From an uncultured Flavobacteriaceae bacterium (lineage in GTDB: Bacteria > Bacteroidota > Bacteroidia > Flavobacteriales > Flavobacteriaceae): 64,000 bases of DNA. A model generated the notes under the pieces. That model had not been told where the DNA came from and searched no databases. It saw nothing but the letters and a program-made list of their open reading frames with translations. Every line of letters begins with the position of its first letter. Position 1 is the stretch's first letter. The stretch covers positions 372,001 through 436,000 of the forward strand of contig CANLWB010000001.1 in NCBI GenBank assembly GCA_947494695.1, written 5' to 3'. Shown one piece after another: positions 27,281 to 35,971 of this stretch. Made by a program: the position numbers and the translations under genes.

Positions 27281-28021
27281 ATGCCAATCACAAAACTCAC
27301 ACAAGAATACCTGCCGGCATTTATCTATATTATAGACTTGATATTAGCCGAAGAGGATATTATCGACTATAAAAAAATTGCCGAAGAAGGGGTTGCGGAT
27401 AGAAAAGAAATTGATGCCCGCACCATAAAACGTGCTTTCGATCTTAGAGATGAACTGGCAAAAAATGAATTAGAACGCAAGGTTTATAAGCCCACATTAA
27501 AAACCTTAAATGTGCTTTGTGCTTATTATTTTGAAAACACCCAGGAAACGTTTTTGAAAGTGGCAAAGAATTACCGTCAAAACATAGATGATTATTATAC
27601 AAGGCATAGTCCTAAAACAGGTGTTATACAAGCTGTATTTAGATCTAAACCGGAAAAAATAGAGTTTTTAGAACAACAACAGGAGCAATACCTACATATT
27701 AAAGATACTATTGAACAGCAGCCTATAAATAGTTTGGTGGCTTCTATGGAGGAAAAAATATTACAGCGTTTTGAAGATTTACAGCAAAAAATGAACGACG
27801 ATCTGGCTCTAAAAACGCGAATGATTGCGCATATGGAAATTAAAATAGATGAATTACAACAAAAACTAAAGCAAGCGAACTTTATGCATAATACCTTAGG
27901 GGCTTTGGGGTTATTCTTTGTTTCCATTGATTACGATACTGTAGATGAAGGACGTATTTTTGAAGACTTCCTAGATGACTACTATGGAGATCATGAAGAT
28001 TTGTTAGACGATCTCATATAA
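27281..28021 (+). CDS. Uncharacterised coiled-coil protein
   Basis: A 246-residue soluble protein with no signal peptide. The N-terminal 100 residues are charged helices (DLILAEEDIIDYKKIAEEG); residues about 130-200 are a Gln/Glu/Lys-rich coiled coil (EFLEQQQEQYLHIKDTIEQQ, MEIKIDELQQKLKQ). It ends in an acidic tail (FLDDYYGDHEDLLDDL). No family recognised. The next gene starts 16 bp downstream and they likely form a unit. Confidence 0.65.
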   Translation: MPITKLTQEYLPAFIYIIDLILAEEDIIDYKKIAEEGVADRKEIDARTIKRAFDLRDELAKNELERKVYKPTLKTLNVLCAYYFENTQETFLKVAKNYRQNIDDYYTRHSPKTGVIQAVFRSKPEKIEFLEQQQEQYLHIKDTIEQQPINSLVASMEEKILQRFEDLQQKMNDDLALKTRMIAHMEIKIDELQQKLKQANFMHNTLGALGLFFVSIDYDTVDEGRIFEDFLDDYYGDHEDLLDDLI

Positions 28022-28037
28022 AATTAACAAGATTATT

Positions 28038-29168
28038 ATGGATTTAAAAACAGAGCGAAAAATAAAATTTTGGGTCGCTATTATCTCTAAGGTTTTAGTG
28101 ATTGCTTTGATACTCTTTAAACTTGTTGAGCATGTATTTGATAAAGAACAAATCCCGGTGCCGGAACAAGAAATTTTAACAACCAATCTTGAAGAAAATC
28201 AATCAACAGATTCGGCTCTTAAAAAACCGTCGTTACCAAAGCAGCGAGACCCTGTAACGCTACAAAAATCAACTAAAAAGGAAGAAAAACAGACAAATAC
28301 GGCGCCTACTCAGGTAAAAGTGTCGAAACCCATATATGCCAAGTTACAGTTGGTTGAAGACAGCTTTATCTGGCAGAAAAAGGAACGTAAATTTGTTCTT
28401 AAATTATCAAATAATTCAGCCGCTATTGCAGAAAATGTTGTGGTAACAGCAGTTTTAATATATGAAAAAGAACAGCAGACTATACCTATACAGCAAAAAG
28501 CTTCTGTAGATGCACATGGTACGTTACAAGTAGATTTTATAAGTTCTAATGCCTTACATAGTGCTCTGCCCAAAACCATTATGCTATGTATTAATCATGG
28601 AAATAAAAATACAAAACGAAAAAACTGGTATAAGTACCTGCTTGGAAATAAAATTGCCGGTTCGGGCCCTATAGAAACACGATCTGTGAATTATAAAACC
28701 CTTTCGGTTTCAGAAGGTGTCTATACCAGTTCCCCTCCAAATTGTGTTTTAAAAACCAAAAAGTCTAATGTAGCTGGTGAATCGAAAGATGATCTTTTAG
28801 CAGTGGAAAATATTACTTCCACTGCCCGGTTATTTGTAAGAGGTTTAAATAGCAAATCATTAATCACCATCAAGAGTACCACAACTGCCAGACTCTATGG
28901 GGAGCTTTCATCCTTAGAATCCAACACATACAGTTATGGCTTCAGTAATGCCATTGAAGTCGTCTCGCACAACAAAAGTACAGCCATAGTAAAACTTATT
29001 TTAACAGAACATGGCCGAACGAATTACATACAACAGCAGGCTGCCTATACTGCCGAAAATAATTCTAAAAAAGTGAGCAGTTTTTTTAAGTTCTTAAACC
29101 AAAAAGGAAGTTATTGGGAGGGTAAACTAGTCAACCAAAATGGTATTTGGAAATTCGACGCGTACTAA
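28038..29168 (+). CDS. Uncharacterised membrane-anchored protein
   Basis: A 376-residue protein with one N-terminal membrane helix (FWVAIISKVLVIALILFKLV), a Thr/Gln/Lys/Pro-rich linker (about 45-90) and a periplasmic part with a beta-sandwich-like region (KFVLKLSNNSAAIAENVVVT) followed by a second domain with FVRGLNSKSLITIKSTT and an end GSYWEGKLVNQNGIWKFDAY. No known family. Presumably works with the coiled-coil protein encoded 16 bp upstream, one cytosolic and one facing outward. Confidence 0.6.
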   Translation: MDLKTERKIKFWVAIISKVLVIALILFKLVEHVFDKEQIPVPEQEILTTNLEENQSTDSALKKPSLPKQRDPVTLQKSTKKEEKQTNTAPTQVKVSKPIYAKLQLVEDSFIWQKKERKFVLKLSNNSAAIAENVVVTAVLIYEKEQQTIPIQQKASVDAHGTLQVDFISSNALHSALPKTIMLCINHGNKNTKRKNWYKYLLGNKIAGSGPIETRSVNYKTLSVSEGVYTSSPPNCVLKTKKSNVAGESKDDLLAVENITSTARLFVRGLNSKSLITIKSTTTARLYGELSSLESNTYSYGFSNAIEVVSHNKSTAIVKLILTEHGRTNYIQQQAAYTAENNSKKVSSFFKFLNQKGSYWEGKLVNQNGIWKFDAY

Positions 29169-29549
29169 GCCAATATCCTCAGTCTAAACTGCTATTTAAA
29201 AATTTAGTTCACTTAAAAATAACTGTAACATTTATTTTGTCTCTACGGATTAAACTTTGTATTTCAACGAGTTTTTATTCTGTTCGTCTTTATTTACCAC
29301 TTAAAGAGCTCGCATTATGGCTACCCGTAATCAGATCTAAGGTATTGAAATTAAGTTTGCATCGAATTTAATTTCAGTACAAAATGAGCAGAGCTCCCTT
29401 AATAATTAACACCTTGTTTTCACAGGGATATTTAAAAGCAAATGCTCTTTTATTATCCTGTACCCTCGTGTATTTGATAATTTCAATAACGAAATCTTTT
29501 AAAACCTTATCCACATAGCCATTATTTAATCCATTAAAATGAAACAATT
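29169..29549. other. Non-coding spacer
   Basis: No convincing gene, RNA structure or repeat seen. Short frames here lack signals or homology. It presumably holds the promoter of the VWA lipoprotein gene, but no clear TAnnTTTG box stands out. Confidence 0.5.
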
Positions 29550-30527
29550 ATGAAAAAATTCTATCTATTAGTAGTTCTAGTAACTACACTACTCTCATGC
29601 TCATCTGATGATTCTAATAATGCGCAGCCAGAAGCCGCGTTTACAGATCCAAACGATAATGTTACAACAAGTCTGGAAACGACTATTCCGAGATTAGAAA
29701 TTTCTCAATCTAATAATCAACTAGTTGCCATGCTATCTGTTACAAATCAAAAAGGGGAACCTATAGAGCAATTTACACTTGGAAATTATGAAATCAAAAT
29801 AAGTGTTAATGGCGAAGATTTGCAGACCATTAGTCAAAATCAGGTTACACTATCTGAGTTCGATAATACAAATACAGACCCATTAGCGGTGGCCACAACC
29901 ATGGATTATTCCGGTAGCATGAGCTACAAAAATATTGCAGATATGGAAGCTGCTTTAAAAAACTTTATCAGTCTTAAAAGTAGCTCAGATTTAATGTCGG
30001 TAATCAAGTTTGGAAGTACTATAAAAGAAGTGCAAGGCTTTACTGCAGATAACGTTTTACTTGAAACGGCAGTAGATGCTAATTCTGGTATTGGTGGATC
30101 TACAGCGTTTTACAGTGCATGTGATTTAGGGCTCGAAGAAGTTGATAAGCTTAGTAGTGTTTTACCACTAGTTATAGGCTTTACAGATGGTTATGACAAC
30201 AATTCAAACATCACATTAGCTGATTTAATTCTTAAATCGAAATCCTTAAACGTACCTGTTTACACGGTTGGTTTTGGTAATGCCGATAGAGTTGGTTTAA
30301 AGCTTTTAGCAGATGAAACTGGTGGTCGATTCTTCTATGCACCAACAAGTGAGGACGTTTCAAATCTCTATGAGGTTATCAATCAACAGCTAAGAAAGCT
30401 TTATATTTTAGAATGGCCCATTAATTACGCATCCGGTACAACATTAACCATAGAAATAACGACGAATTATACTTCGGCAAACGGTCCATTTACAGACGTA
30501 TCTACAAAAACAATTATTATAGAATAA
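29550..30527 (+). CDS. VWA-domain lipoprotein
   Basis: A 325-residue lipoprotein: signal MKKFYLLVVLVTTLLS, then Cys17 and a Ser/Asp/Asn spacer (SSDDSNNAQPE). A short beta domain is followed by a von Willebrand A domain with metal site DYSGSM, a Thr in GSTAFYSACD, and Asp in IGFTDGYD. The C-terminal 45 residues are beta-rich. Likely surface or periplasmic and protein-binding. The next gene (beta-barrel) starts 38 bp downstream. Confidence 0.85.
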   Translation: MKKFYLLVVLVTTLLSCSSDDSNNAQPEAAFTDPNDNVTTSLETTIPRLEISQSNNQLVAMLSVTNQKGEPIEQFTLGNYEIKISVNGEDLQTISQNQVTLSEFDNTNTDPLAVATTMDYSGSMSYKNIADMEAALKNFISLKSSSDLMSVIKFGSTIKEVQGFTADNVLLETAVDANSGIGGSTAFYSACDLGLEEVDKLSSVLPLVIGFTDGYDNNSNITLADLILKSKSLNVPVYTVGFGNADRVGLKLLADETGGRFFYAPTSEDVSNLYEVINQQLRKLYILEWPINYASGTTLTIEITTNYTSANGPFTDVSTKTIIIE

Positions 30528-30565
30528 CCCGAACCAGTATTTATAAAAACTAAAACATTTAGAAG

Positions 30566-31093
30566 ATGAAAAAAATCTTTTTTTTAACCATTTCATTTAT
30601 AACATTAATAAACACAACACTTAATGCTCAAGGCATGACCGAAGCCGGTTCTCTTGGACTTGGAGCTCAATTTAATAGTCTTTTTTACGGTATAAGTGCG
30701 AAATACAACTTTACAGAAGTACACTCCGGAGAAATTGTAGTTGGAGGTGGAAACTACAAATTACCCGGTGATTTTAGTTCCTTCACAGCAACGGGGAGGT
30801 ATTTATATAATTTCGATATCGACAATGAAAACCTTAGACCTTATGCGTTTGGGCAAGTCGGTTTTTGGACATTAAAATATGATGGGTTTACAATTTTTAA
30901 TGTGACCACACCCGAAATCAAAGAAACGTCCATATCGTACGGACTTGGCGGCGGTATAGAATATGCATTTAGTGGGTTAGAACAGTTAGGGTTTAATGCC
31001 GAGATTGGTTACGGTGGAGGCTCCTTTGGAAATGGCCTTAGTTACTCAGGCGTCATTTTCGGAGTAGGGTTTCACTATTATTTTAATCTTTAA
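30566..31093 (+). CDS. Outer membrane beta-barrel protein
   Basis: A 175-residue exported protein with signal MKKIFFLTISFITLINTTLNA, Gly/aromatic alternating strands (GEIVVGGGNYKLPGDF, YGLGGGIEYAFSGLEQLGF) and a terminal strand VGFHYYFNL ending in an aromatic-rich pattern, as for small OmpA/OmpW-like eight-strand barrels. Function unknown. Cotranscription with the VWA lipoprotein upstream is likely. Confidence 0.8.
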   Translation: MKKIFFLTISFITLINTTLNAQGMTEAGSLGLGAQFNSLFYGISAKYNFTEVHSGEIVVGGGNYKLPGDFSSFTATGRYLYNFDIDNENLRPYAFGQVGFWTLKYDGFTIFNVTTPEIKETSISYGLGGGIEYAFSGLEQLGFNAEIGYGGGSFGNGLSYSGVIFGVGFHYYFNL

Positions 31094-31123
31094 AGTTGAT
31101 TTTTTTTTGAATTAGTTGATGAA

Positions 31124-31163
31124 TAAGGCTGCTCAGGGCAATGCCCTTGGGTAGCTTTTATCT
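31124..31163 (+). terminator. Terminator after the beta-barrel gene
   Basis: AAGGCTGCTCAGGGC pairs with GCCCTTGGGTAGCTTT (one bulge, several G-T pairs), ending in TTTTA. It lies 31 bp past the stop. Confidence 0.6.
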
Positions 31164-31183
31164 ATTTAGAATACAACCTCATA

Positions 31184-32878
31184 ATGATGAAGACATCTAT
31201 AAGTACATTACCTTTATTATTGTTCAGCTTTCAATTAATAGCGCAATCTAATCTGAGCATTCAGGTCGATCAAGTTGAAGATTTATTAGAAACCGTAGAA
31301 ACGGGAAAACATGTCTACAGACAACATCTAAAATTATCGTCCAACGGATTATTAATGTATACCTTATCTCAAGAAGATTTAAAAGGAAAAGGTAGTGAAA
31401 CCACCTATCATTTTAGCTTTTCAGACATTGATATAAATACAGTTCGATCTGTAACGCATAAGGACCTTATTAAAGTACAACTATTGGTTTCGAGTAAACA
31501 AAAACTTATTCAAGTGATGTCTAACGGTGGCGACAAAATATCGTATACCAATGCGCTTTACTTCTATGCAAAAAATTCTAACAATGGAAATGATATTGAA
31601 GAAGCCATTAAAAGGCTTATTCCAGATGCTATTACTTTAGAGGAAAAACGCTTGTCTCTAACCACTTATCAAGATCATCTAAAATGGTTATTAGATCATC
31701 TAAAAGATATTGAATTACCCAACAAACAGATTACACAAAAGCTTGAAGCCAACACAAAGCACAAAGGCCATGTGTCGTTTCATCTATCTACAAATGCAAA
31801 AAATAAGAGTACGTCTAAGGTATACGAGTTTAATCTTGCTACATTAAACCCTAATGCCGTTGAGCTTAAAATACTTGGAGATGAATTAGTGATCTCCTTG
31901 GCATTAAGAAGAGCAATAAAAGGCATTAAGTATATAGAAAACGGTGAGCAAAAAAACTACATAGGTACATTAAAATTGTATGCCAGTTCTATCACCAATG
32001 GAAAAGATTTACTTAACGTCTTTAAAGCCATTATTCCCTTAGCCAAAAAGGCTTTTAACGACCAACACCCGAAAATAACATCCATTTCTGAAATTATATC
32101 TTTTTTAAACAAAAGTACCTCAGAAATTAGTACAGGTGAGCAAAGCTTAAAACAAAGTTTAACCTTAAATAAAAATGTAACCACATATAGGTTGATTGAA
32201 ACACACCCAGATAAAACTATAGATCATCAATACCTGTTTAATTTCGCCGATATTAATGCAAATAATATTGATTTTGGGACTTATAAAGATCGTTTGTTTG
32301 TGGACCTAGCTGTTAAAAAACAGCTTAAGTTTATAAAATATATTAAGAATGACGAAGCACAAAACTATGTGAACGGTGCCAGGTTATATTTCAACACCCT
32401 TGAAGACGCTATAATAGCAAAGGAATTGCTTCAAAATCTAGTGGAATTGTCTGAAGACGAAATGAATGCTGAAAAGTACACATCAACTTCGGTAGAGTCG
32501 GCCATCCTGGACATTAAAAAACACTTAAGTAAGGTCGCTATTGGTGACGACGCTTATGACGTTTTTTTAGAACTCATAGACTCCAAAACAAACACGCTTA
32601 AGCTAACAACTGTGTTTTCTAGCCTTAAAAAAAGCAAAGAGACCGCTTTAGAATTTAGCCTAAAAGATTTAAACCATAAAAACACGGGAGTTACAGTATC
32701 GGGGAAAAGGGTATGGGTTGAACTTAATACCAAACATTTAGAAAAAAGTATTAAAACCTACATCGATGGGCAAATTAAACCTTACGGGTTTAAAGTGATC
32801 ATTGAAACTAAGGATATAGAAAGTGCTAGACGTGTTGTTAATATATTTAATACCGTCATCAAGACAAAAATAAATTAG
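31184..32878 (+). CDS. Exported protein of four degenerate ~125-residue repeats
   Basis: A 564-residue protein with signal sequence STLPLLLFSFQLIAQ. After it the sequence falls into four tandem units (about 20-147, 148-290, 291-430, 431-564). Each has a core pattern: a beta pair ending F-x-[FL]-x-[DT]-[IL] then N (FSFSDIDINTVR, FNLATLNPNAVE, FNFADINANNID, FSLKDLNHKNTG), a K/G-containing strand, then KYIENGEQKNY-like and a LY-x6-(D)-x4 strand plus helix. No known family. It follows the OMP terminator, so it probably has its own promoter. Confidence 0.7.
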   Translation: MMKTSISTLPLLLFSFQLIAQSNLSIQVDQVEDLLETVETGKHVYRQHLKLSSNGLLMYTLSQEDLKGKGSETTYHFSFSDIDINTVRSVTHKDLIKVQLLVSSKQKLIQVMSNGGDKISYTNALYFYAKNSNNGNDIEEAIKRLIPDAITLEEKRLSLTTYQDHLKWLLDHLKDIELPNKQITQKLEANTKHKGHVSFHLSTNAKNKSTSKVYEFNLATLNPNAVELKILGDELVISLALRRAIKGIKYIENGEQKNYIGTLKLYASSITNGKDLLNVFKAIIPLAKKAFNDQHPKITSISEIISFLNKSTSEISTGEQSLKQSLTLNKNVTTYRLIETHPDKTIDHQYLFNFADINANNIDFGTYKDRLFVDLAVKKQLKFIKYIKNDEAQNYVNGARLYFNTLEDAIIAKELLQNLVELSEDEMNAEKYTSTSVESAILDIKKHLSKVAIGDDAYDVFLELIDSKTNTLKLTTVFSSLKKSKETALEFSLKDLNHKNTGVTVSGKRVWVELNTKHLEKSIKTYIDGQIKPYGFKVIIETKDIESARRVVNIFNTVIKTKIN

Positions 32879-32937
32879 AATATGTTGATCTTTAAATTGC
32901 TATACTAACCATAGGGATCCCATGAAGTGGGTGGTGC

Positions 32938-33056
32938 AAAGAGGGCGTCTAAAAAGTTCTGGAATTATCATTTTGAGCGCAGCCTAAAAATCTTAAAGCC
33001 TAAATAAAATAGGTATTTAATTTCTAATAGATTCTTCACGTTGTTCTGAATGACAT
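32938..33056. repeat. Decayed inverted-repeat element in fbp spacer
   Basis: Left arm TTTTGAGCGCAGCCTAAAAA (within 32967-32993) and the reverse complement of the right arm (33029-33056, TTCTTCACGTTGTTCTGAAT) match imperfectly, as in flavobacterial intergenic palindromes of the TCATTCTGAGCGCAG type. Just left of it, 32938-32956 (AAAGAGGGCGTCTAAAAAG) matches one arm of the terminator at 41994-42023. Confidence 0.45.
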
Positions 33057-33078
33057 CTTCTTTTTAGATGCCTTCTTT

Positions 33079-34089
33079 TTATTTCTGGGCTTTATGCATA
33101 AAGTCTTCGGCCTTTTCAACCATATTTTTACTACCACAAATAAAAGGTACGCGTTGGTGTAATTCTTTTGGCTCAATATCCATAATTCTTGTAAAACCAT
33201 CACTGGCCTTACCATTGGCTTGTTCTGCTAAATAGGCCATAGGATTGCACTCATATAACAGACGTAATTTACCATTTGGATTTTTAGAACTTTGCGGGTA
33301 AAGGTAAATACCTCCTTTTATCATATTTCTATGAAAATCTGAAACCAAAGACCCAATATATCGTGAGGTATAAGGCCTGTCCTCTCTTTCTTCTTGGCAA
33401 TACTTGATATAATCTTTTATGCCTTGTGGGAAGTGGATATAGTTTCCTTCATTAACCGAATAAATGGCTCCATCTTCTGGAAATTGCATATTAGGGTGTG
33501 ATAAATAGAAAGACCCAATAGCCGGATTTAAAGTGAATCCATTAACACCATCCCCTGTCGTATAAACCAACATGGTAGACGTCCCATAAACAACATATCC
33601 AGCAGCGACCTGATTGCTTCCTTTTTGTAAAAAATCTTCAATAGTTACTGGCGTTCCGATAGGCGTAACACGTCTGTAGATTGAAAAAATGGTTCCTACA
33701 GAAACGTTTACATCGATATTTGAAGACCCATCCAAAGGATCGATTAAAACAACATATTTATTTTGATGGTTCTCATCCTGACTATTAATGGCAACAAAAT
33801 CGTCTTCTTCCTCACTGGCAATACCACAAACAATATCTCTGTTGGTTAGCGTTTGTATAAACTTTTCGTTGGCATAAACGTCTAACTTCTGTTGGTCTTC
33901 CCCTTGTATATTAGTATCTCCGGCAGCACCAATAATATCTACTAAGCCCGCCTTATTCACTTCATGATTTACTACTTTTGCTGCTAATCGGATGGAATTA
34001 ATGAGACTAGATAGTTCTCCGGAAGAATATTTGAAAGAGGCTTGATTTTCAATAATAAATTCTCCCAGTGTCTGTTTTTTATGAGACAT
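33079..34089 (-). CDS. fbp: Class I fructose-1,6-bisphosphatase
   Basis: Gluconeogenic enzyme hydrolysing fructose-1,6-bisphosphate. A 336-residue class I FBPase: [35 protein letters not shown] (metal and phosphate site), [14 protein letters not shown] and [20 protein letters not shown] with the C-terminal active-site residues. It is divergent from the GNAT-lysC unit. Its terminator is not obvious; the downstream spacer carries a decayed repeat element. Confidence 0.97.
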   Translation of the reverse strand: MSHKKQTLGEFIIENQASFKYSSGELSSLINSIRLAAKVVNHEVNKAGLVDIIGAAGDTNIQGEDQQKLDVYANEKFIQTLTNRDIVCGIASEEEDDFVAINSQDENHQNKYVVLIDPLDGSSNIDVNVSVGTIFSIYRRVTPIGTPVTIEDFLQKGSNQVAAGYVVYGTSTMLVYTTGDGVNGFTLNPAIGSFYLSHPNMQFPEDGAIYSVNEGNYIHFPQGIKDYIKYCQEEREDRPYTSRYIGSLVSDFHRNMIKGGIYLYPQSSKNPNGKLRLLYECNPMAYLAEQANGKASDGFTRIMDIEPKELHQRVPFICGSKNMVEKAEDFMHKAQK

Positions 34090-34188
34090 GAAAATGTTTG
34101 TTTTAGTTTGTACAAATAAACAGTATTTTTTATTGAACTACAACGTTTTCGTTAAAGATTAATATTAAAAAATGATTAACTTTTAAAT

Positions 34189-34196
34189 TATATTTG
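34189..34196 (+). promoter_or_regulatory. Candidate -7 element for GNAT-lysC
   Basis: TATATTTG matches TAnnTTTG exactly and lies 21 bp before ATG 34218, which supports that start over the upstream TTG at 34194. Confidence 0.5.
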
Positions 34197-34217
34197 AAAC
34201 AAATTTTAAAGAATACT

Positions 34218-34697
34218 ATGAACTATACTATAAGAAAAGCTGTTAAAGAGGATATGCCTCATGTTCTAAGGCTTATAAAAGAGTTGGCGAGTTTTGAAAA
34301 TGAGGCTAATGAGGTGGAAGTAACCATAGAAGAGCTGCAAACTGATGGATTTGGAGCTTCTCCAGCCTTTACATGTTTTGTAGCAGAAGTAAATCATAAA
34401 ATTGAAGGCATTGCCTTGGTGTTTAAGAAATATTCCACATGGAAAGGAAGAGCCTTACATTTAGAAGATTTAATAGTAAGTGAAGCTATGAGAGGTTCTG
34501 GTTTAGGAACCGCTCTTTTAGACGAAGTTATTAGATATGCTCATGATTTGGGTGTAAAACGCGTTACTTGGGAAGTTCTGGATTGGAATGAACCGGCCAT
34601 CGCTTTTTACGAAAAAAAAGGTGCGGAGATTAAACGCGACTGGATGGTGGTGCACTTAAACAAAGAACGTATAAAAGCTTATATTTCAAAATTATAA
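34218..34697 (+). CDS. GNAT N-acetyltransferase, diamine/thialysine type
   Basis: A 159-residue acetyltransferase of the spermidine/thialysine branch: the start YTIRKAVKEDMPHVLRLIKE, the segment CFVAEVNHKIEGIALVF, the acetyl-CoA loop EAMRGSGLGTALLDE, and VLDWNEPAIAFYEKKGA. Likely substrates are small amines. The promoter box at 34189 fixes the start at ATG 34218. It ends 1 bp before lysC, so the two are cotranscribed. Confidence 0.88.
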   Translation: MNYTIRKAVKEDMPHVLRLIKELASFENEANEVEVTIEELQTDGFGASPAFTCFVAEVNHKIEGIALVFKKYSTWKGRALHLEDLIVSEAMRGSGLGTALLDEVIRYAHDLGVKRVTWEVLDWNEPAIAFYEKKGAEIKRDWMVVHLNKERIKAYISKL

Positions 34698-34698
34698 C

Positions 34699-35949
34699 AT
34701 GCAGATATTTAAATTTGGAGGTGCCTCTGTAAAAGATGCAACCGGTGTAAAGAACATGGCTTTGGTTTTACAAAAAACAGGCTATAAGAATACACTTGTC
34801 GTTGTTTCTGCTATGGGAAAAACAACCAATGCTTTAGAAACTGTTATTAAAAATTATCTTGAGAATAAAACGGCATTGCAAGATGCTCTCACGGAAGTTA
34901 AAACGTATCATCAAATCATTTTAAGGGATTTATTTGCAAACGATTCTCATCCTGCATTTAAAAAAGTGAATATGCTATTTGATGAGTTAGACGTTTTTTT
35001 AAATACCAATAAATCTCCGGATTATAACTTTGTTTATGACCAGATTATAGGTTTTGGAGAACTTATCTCTACCACGATTGTTAGCGAATATCTAAATGCT
35101 GTTAACATTAAAAACCGTTGGATGGATGTAAGAACCCAAATTAAAACCGATAATTATTACAGACGTGCTAATATCGATTGGGAAAGTACACAACGTTTGA
35201 TTTCTTCAGATTTTAACACATCTATTTTAAATATTACTCAAGGTTTTTTGGGTAGTGATTCTAACAATTTTACAACCACACTGGGTAGAGAAGGGAGTGA
35301 TTATACGGCGGCCATTTACGGGTATTGCTTAAATGCAGAACGCGTCACCATTTGGAAAGATGTTCCCGGTGTCTTAAATGCCGATCCACGTTATTTTGAA
35401 AAAGCACAGCTTCTTAATAAAATATCTTACAGAGAGGCTATTGAATTAGCATTTTATGGGGCCACGGTGATACATCCAAAAACATTACAACCCTTGCAGA
35501 GGAAAGAAATCCCCTTGTATGTAAAATCGTTTCTAGATCCTGAGGCTCCAGGAACGAGAATTGGTAAGAATGTGACGCTAGACCCTCTAATTTCATGCTT
35601 TATTGTAAAAAAAAACCAAGTATTAATATCACTGTCATCTCTTGATTTTTCGTATATCGTGGAAGAAAATATCAGTGATATTTTTAATTTGCTACACCAA
35701 TATAAAATGAAGGTAGACGTTATTCAGAATTCTGCCATTAGTTTTTCGGTATGCATTGATAACCTTTTTAATAATCTCGATAAGTTATTACATCAATTAC
35801 GAGCAAAATTTAGAGTAACTTGTCACGAGAATGTATCTCTTTATACCATTAGACATTATAATGAAAATGCGATAAAACAAATTGAGCATGATAAAACGGT
35901 GTTATTAAAACAGTTAACACAAGAAACAGTTCAAGTAGTAACTAAATAA
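34699..35949 (+). CDS. lysC: Aspartate kinase
   Basis: Phosphorylates aspartate at the start of lysine, threonine, methionine and DAP synthesis. A 416-residue monofunctional enzyme: the KFGGASVKDA motif at residue 4, GFGELISTT, the TTLGREGSDYTAA loop, and WKDVPGVLNADPR. The C-terminal 110 residues should form the regulatory ACT region (ISDIFNLLHQYKMKVDVIQN). Its start is 1 bp after the GNAT gene. No homoserine dehydrogenase fusion. Confidence 0.92.
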   Translation: MQIFKFGGASVKDATGVKNMALVLQKTGYKNTLVVVSAMGKTTNALETVIKNYLENKTALQDALTEVKTYHQIILRDLFANDSHPAFKKVNMLFDELDVFLNTNKSPDYNFVYDQIIGFGELISTTIVSEYLNAVNIKNRWMDVRTQIKTDNYYRRANIDWESTQRLISSDFNTSILNITQGFLGSDSNNFTTTLGREGSDYTAAIYGYCLNAERVTIWKDVPGVLNADPRYFEKAQLLNKISYREAIELAFYGATVIHPKTLQPLQRKEIPLYVKSFLDPEAPGTRIGKNVTLDPLISCFIVKKNQVLISLSSLDFSYIVEENISDIFNLLHQYKMKVDVIQNSAISFSVCIDNLFNNLDKLLHQLRAKFRVTCHENVSLYTIRHYNENAIKQIEHDKTVLLKQLTQETVQVVTK

Positions 35950-35971
35950 ACAATTTAGTACATTTACAGTC

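Noticed and set aside
29147-29371. 74-codon frame after the anchored protein gene
   Set aside because: It overlaps the preceding gene, has no signal or family pattern, and its composition is not coding-like.
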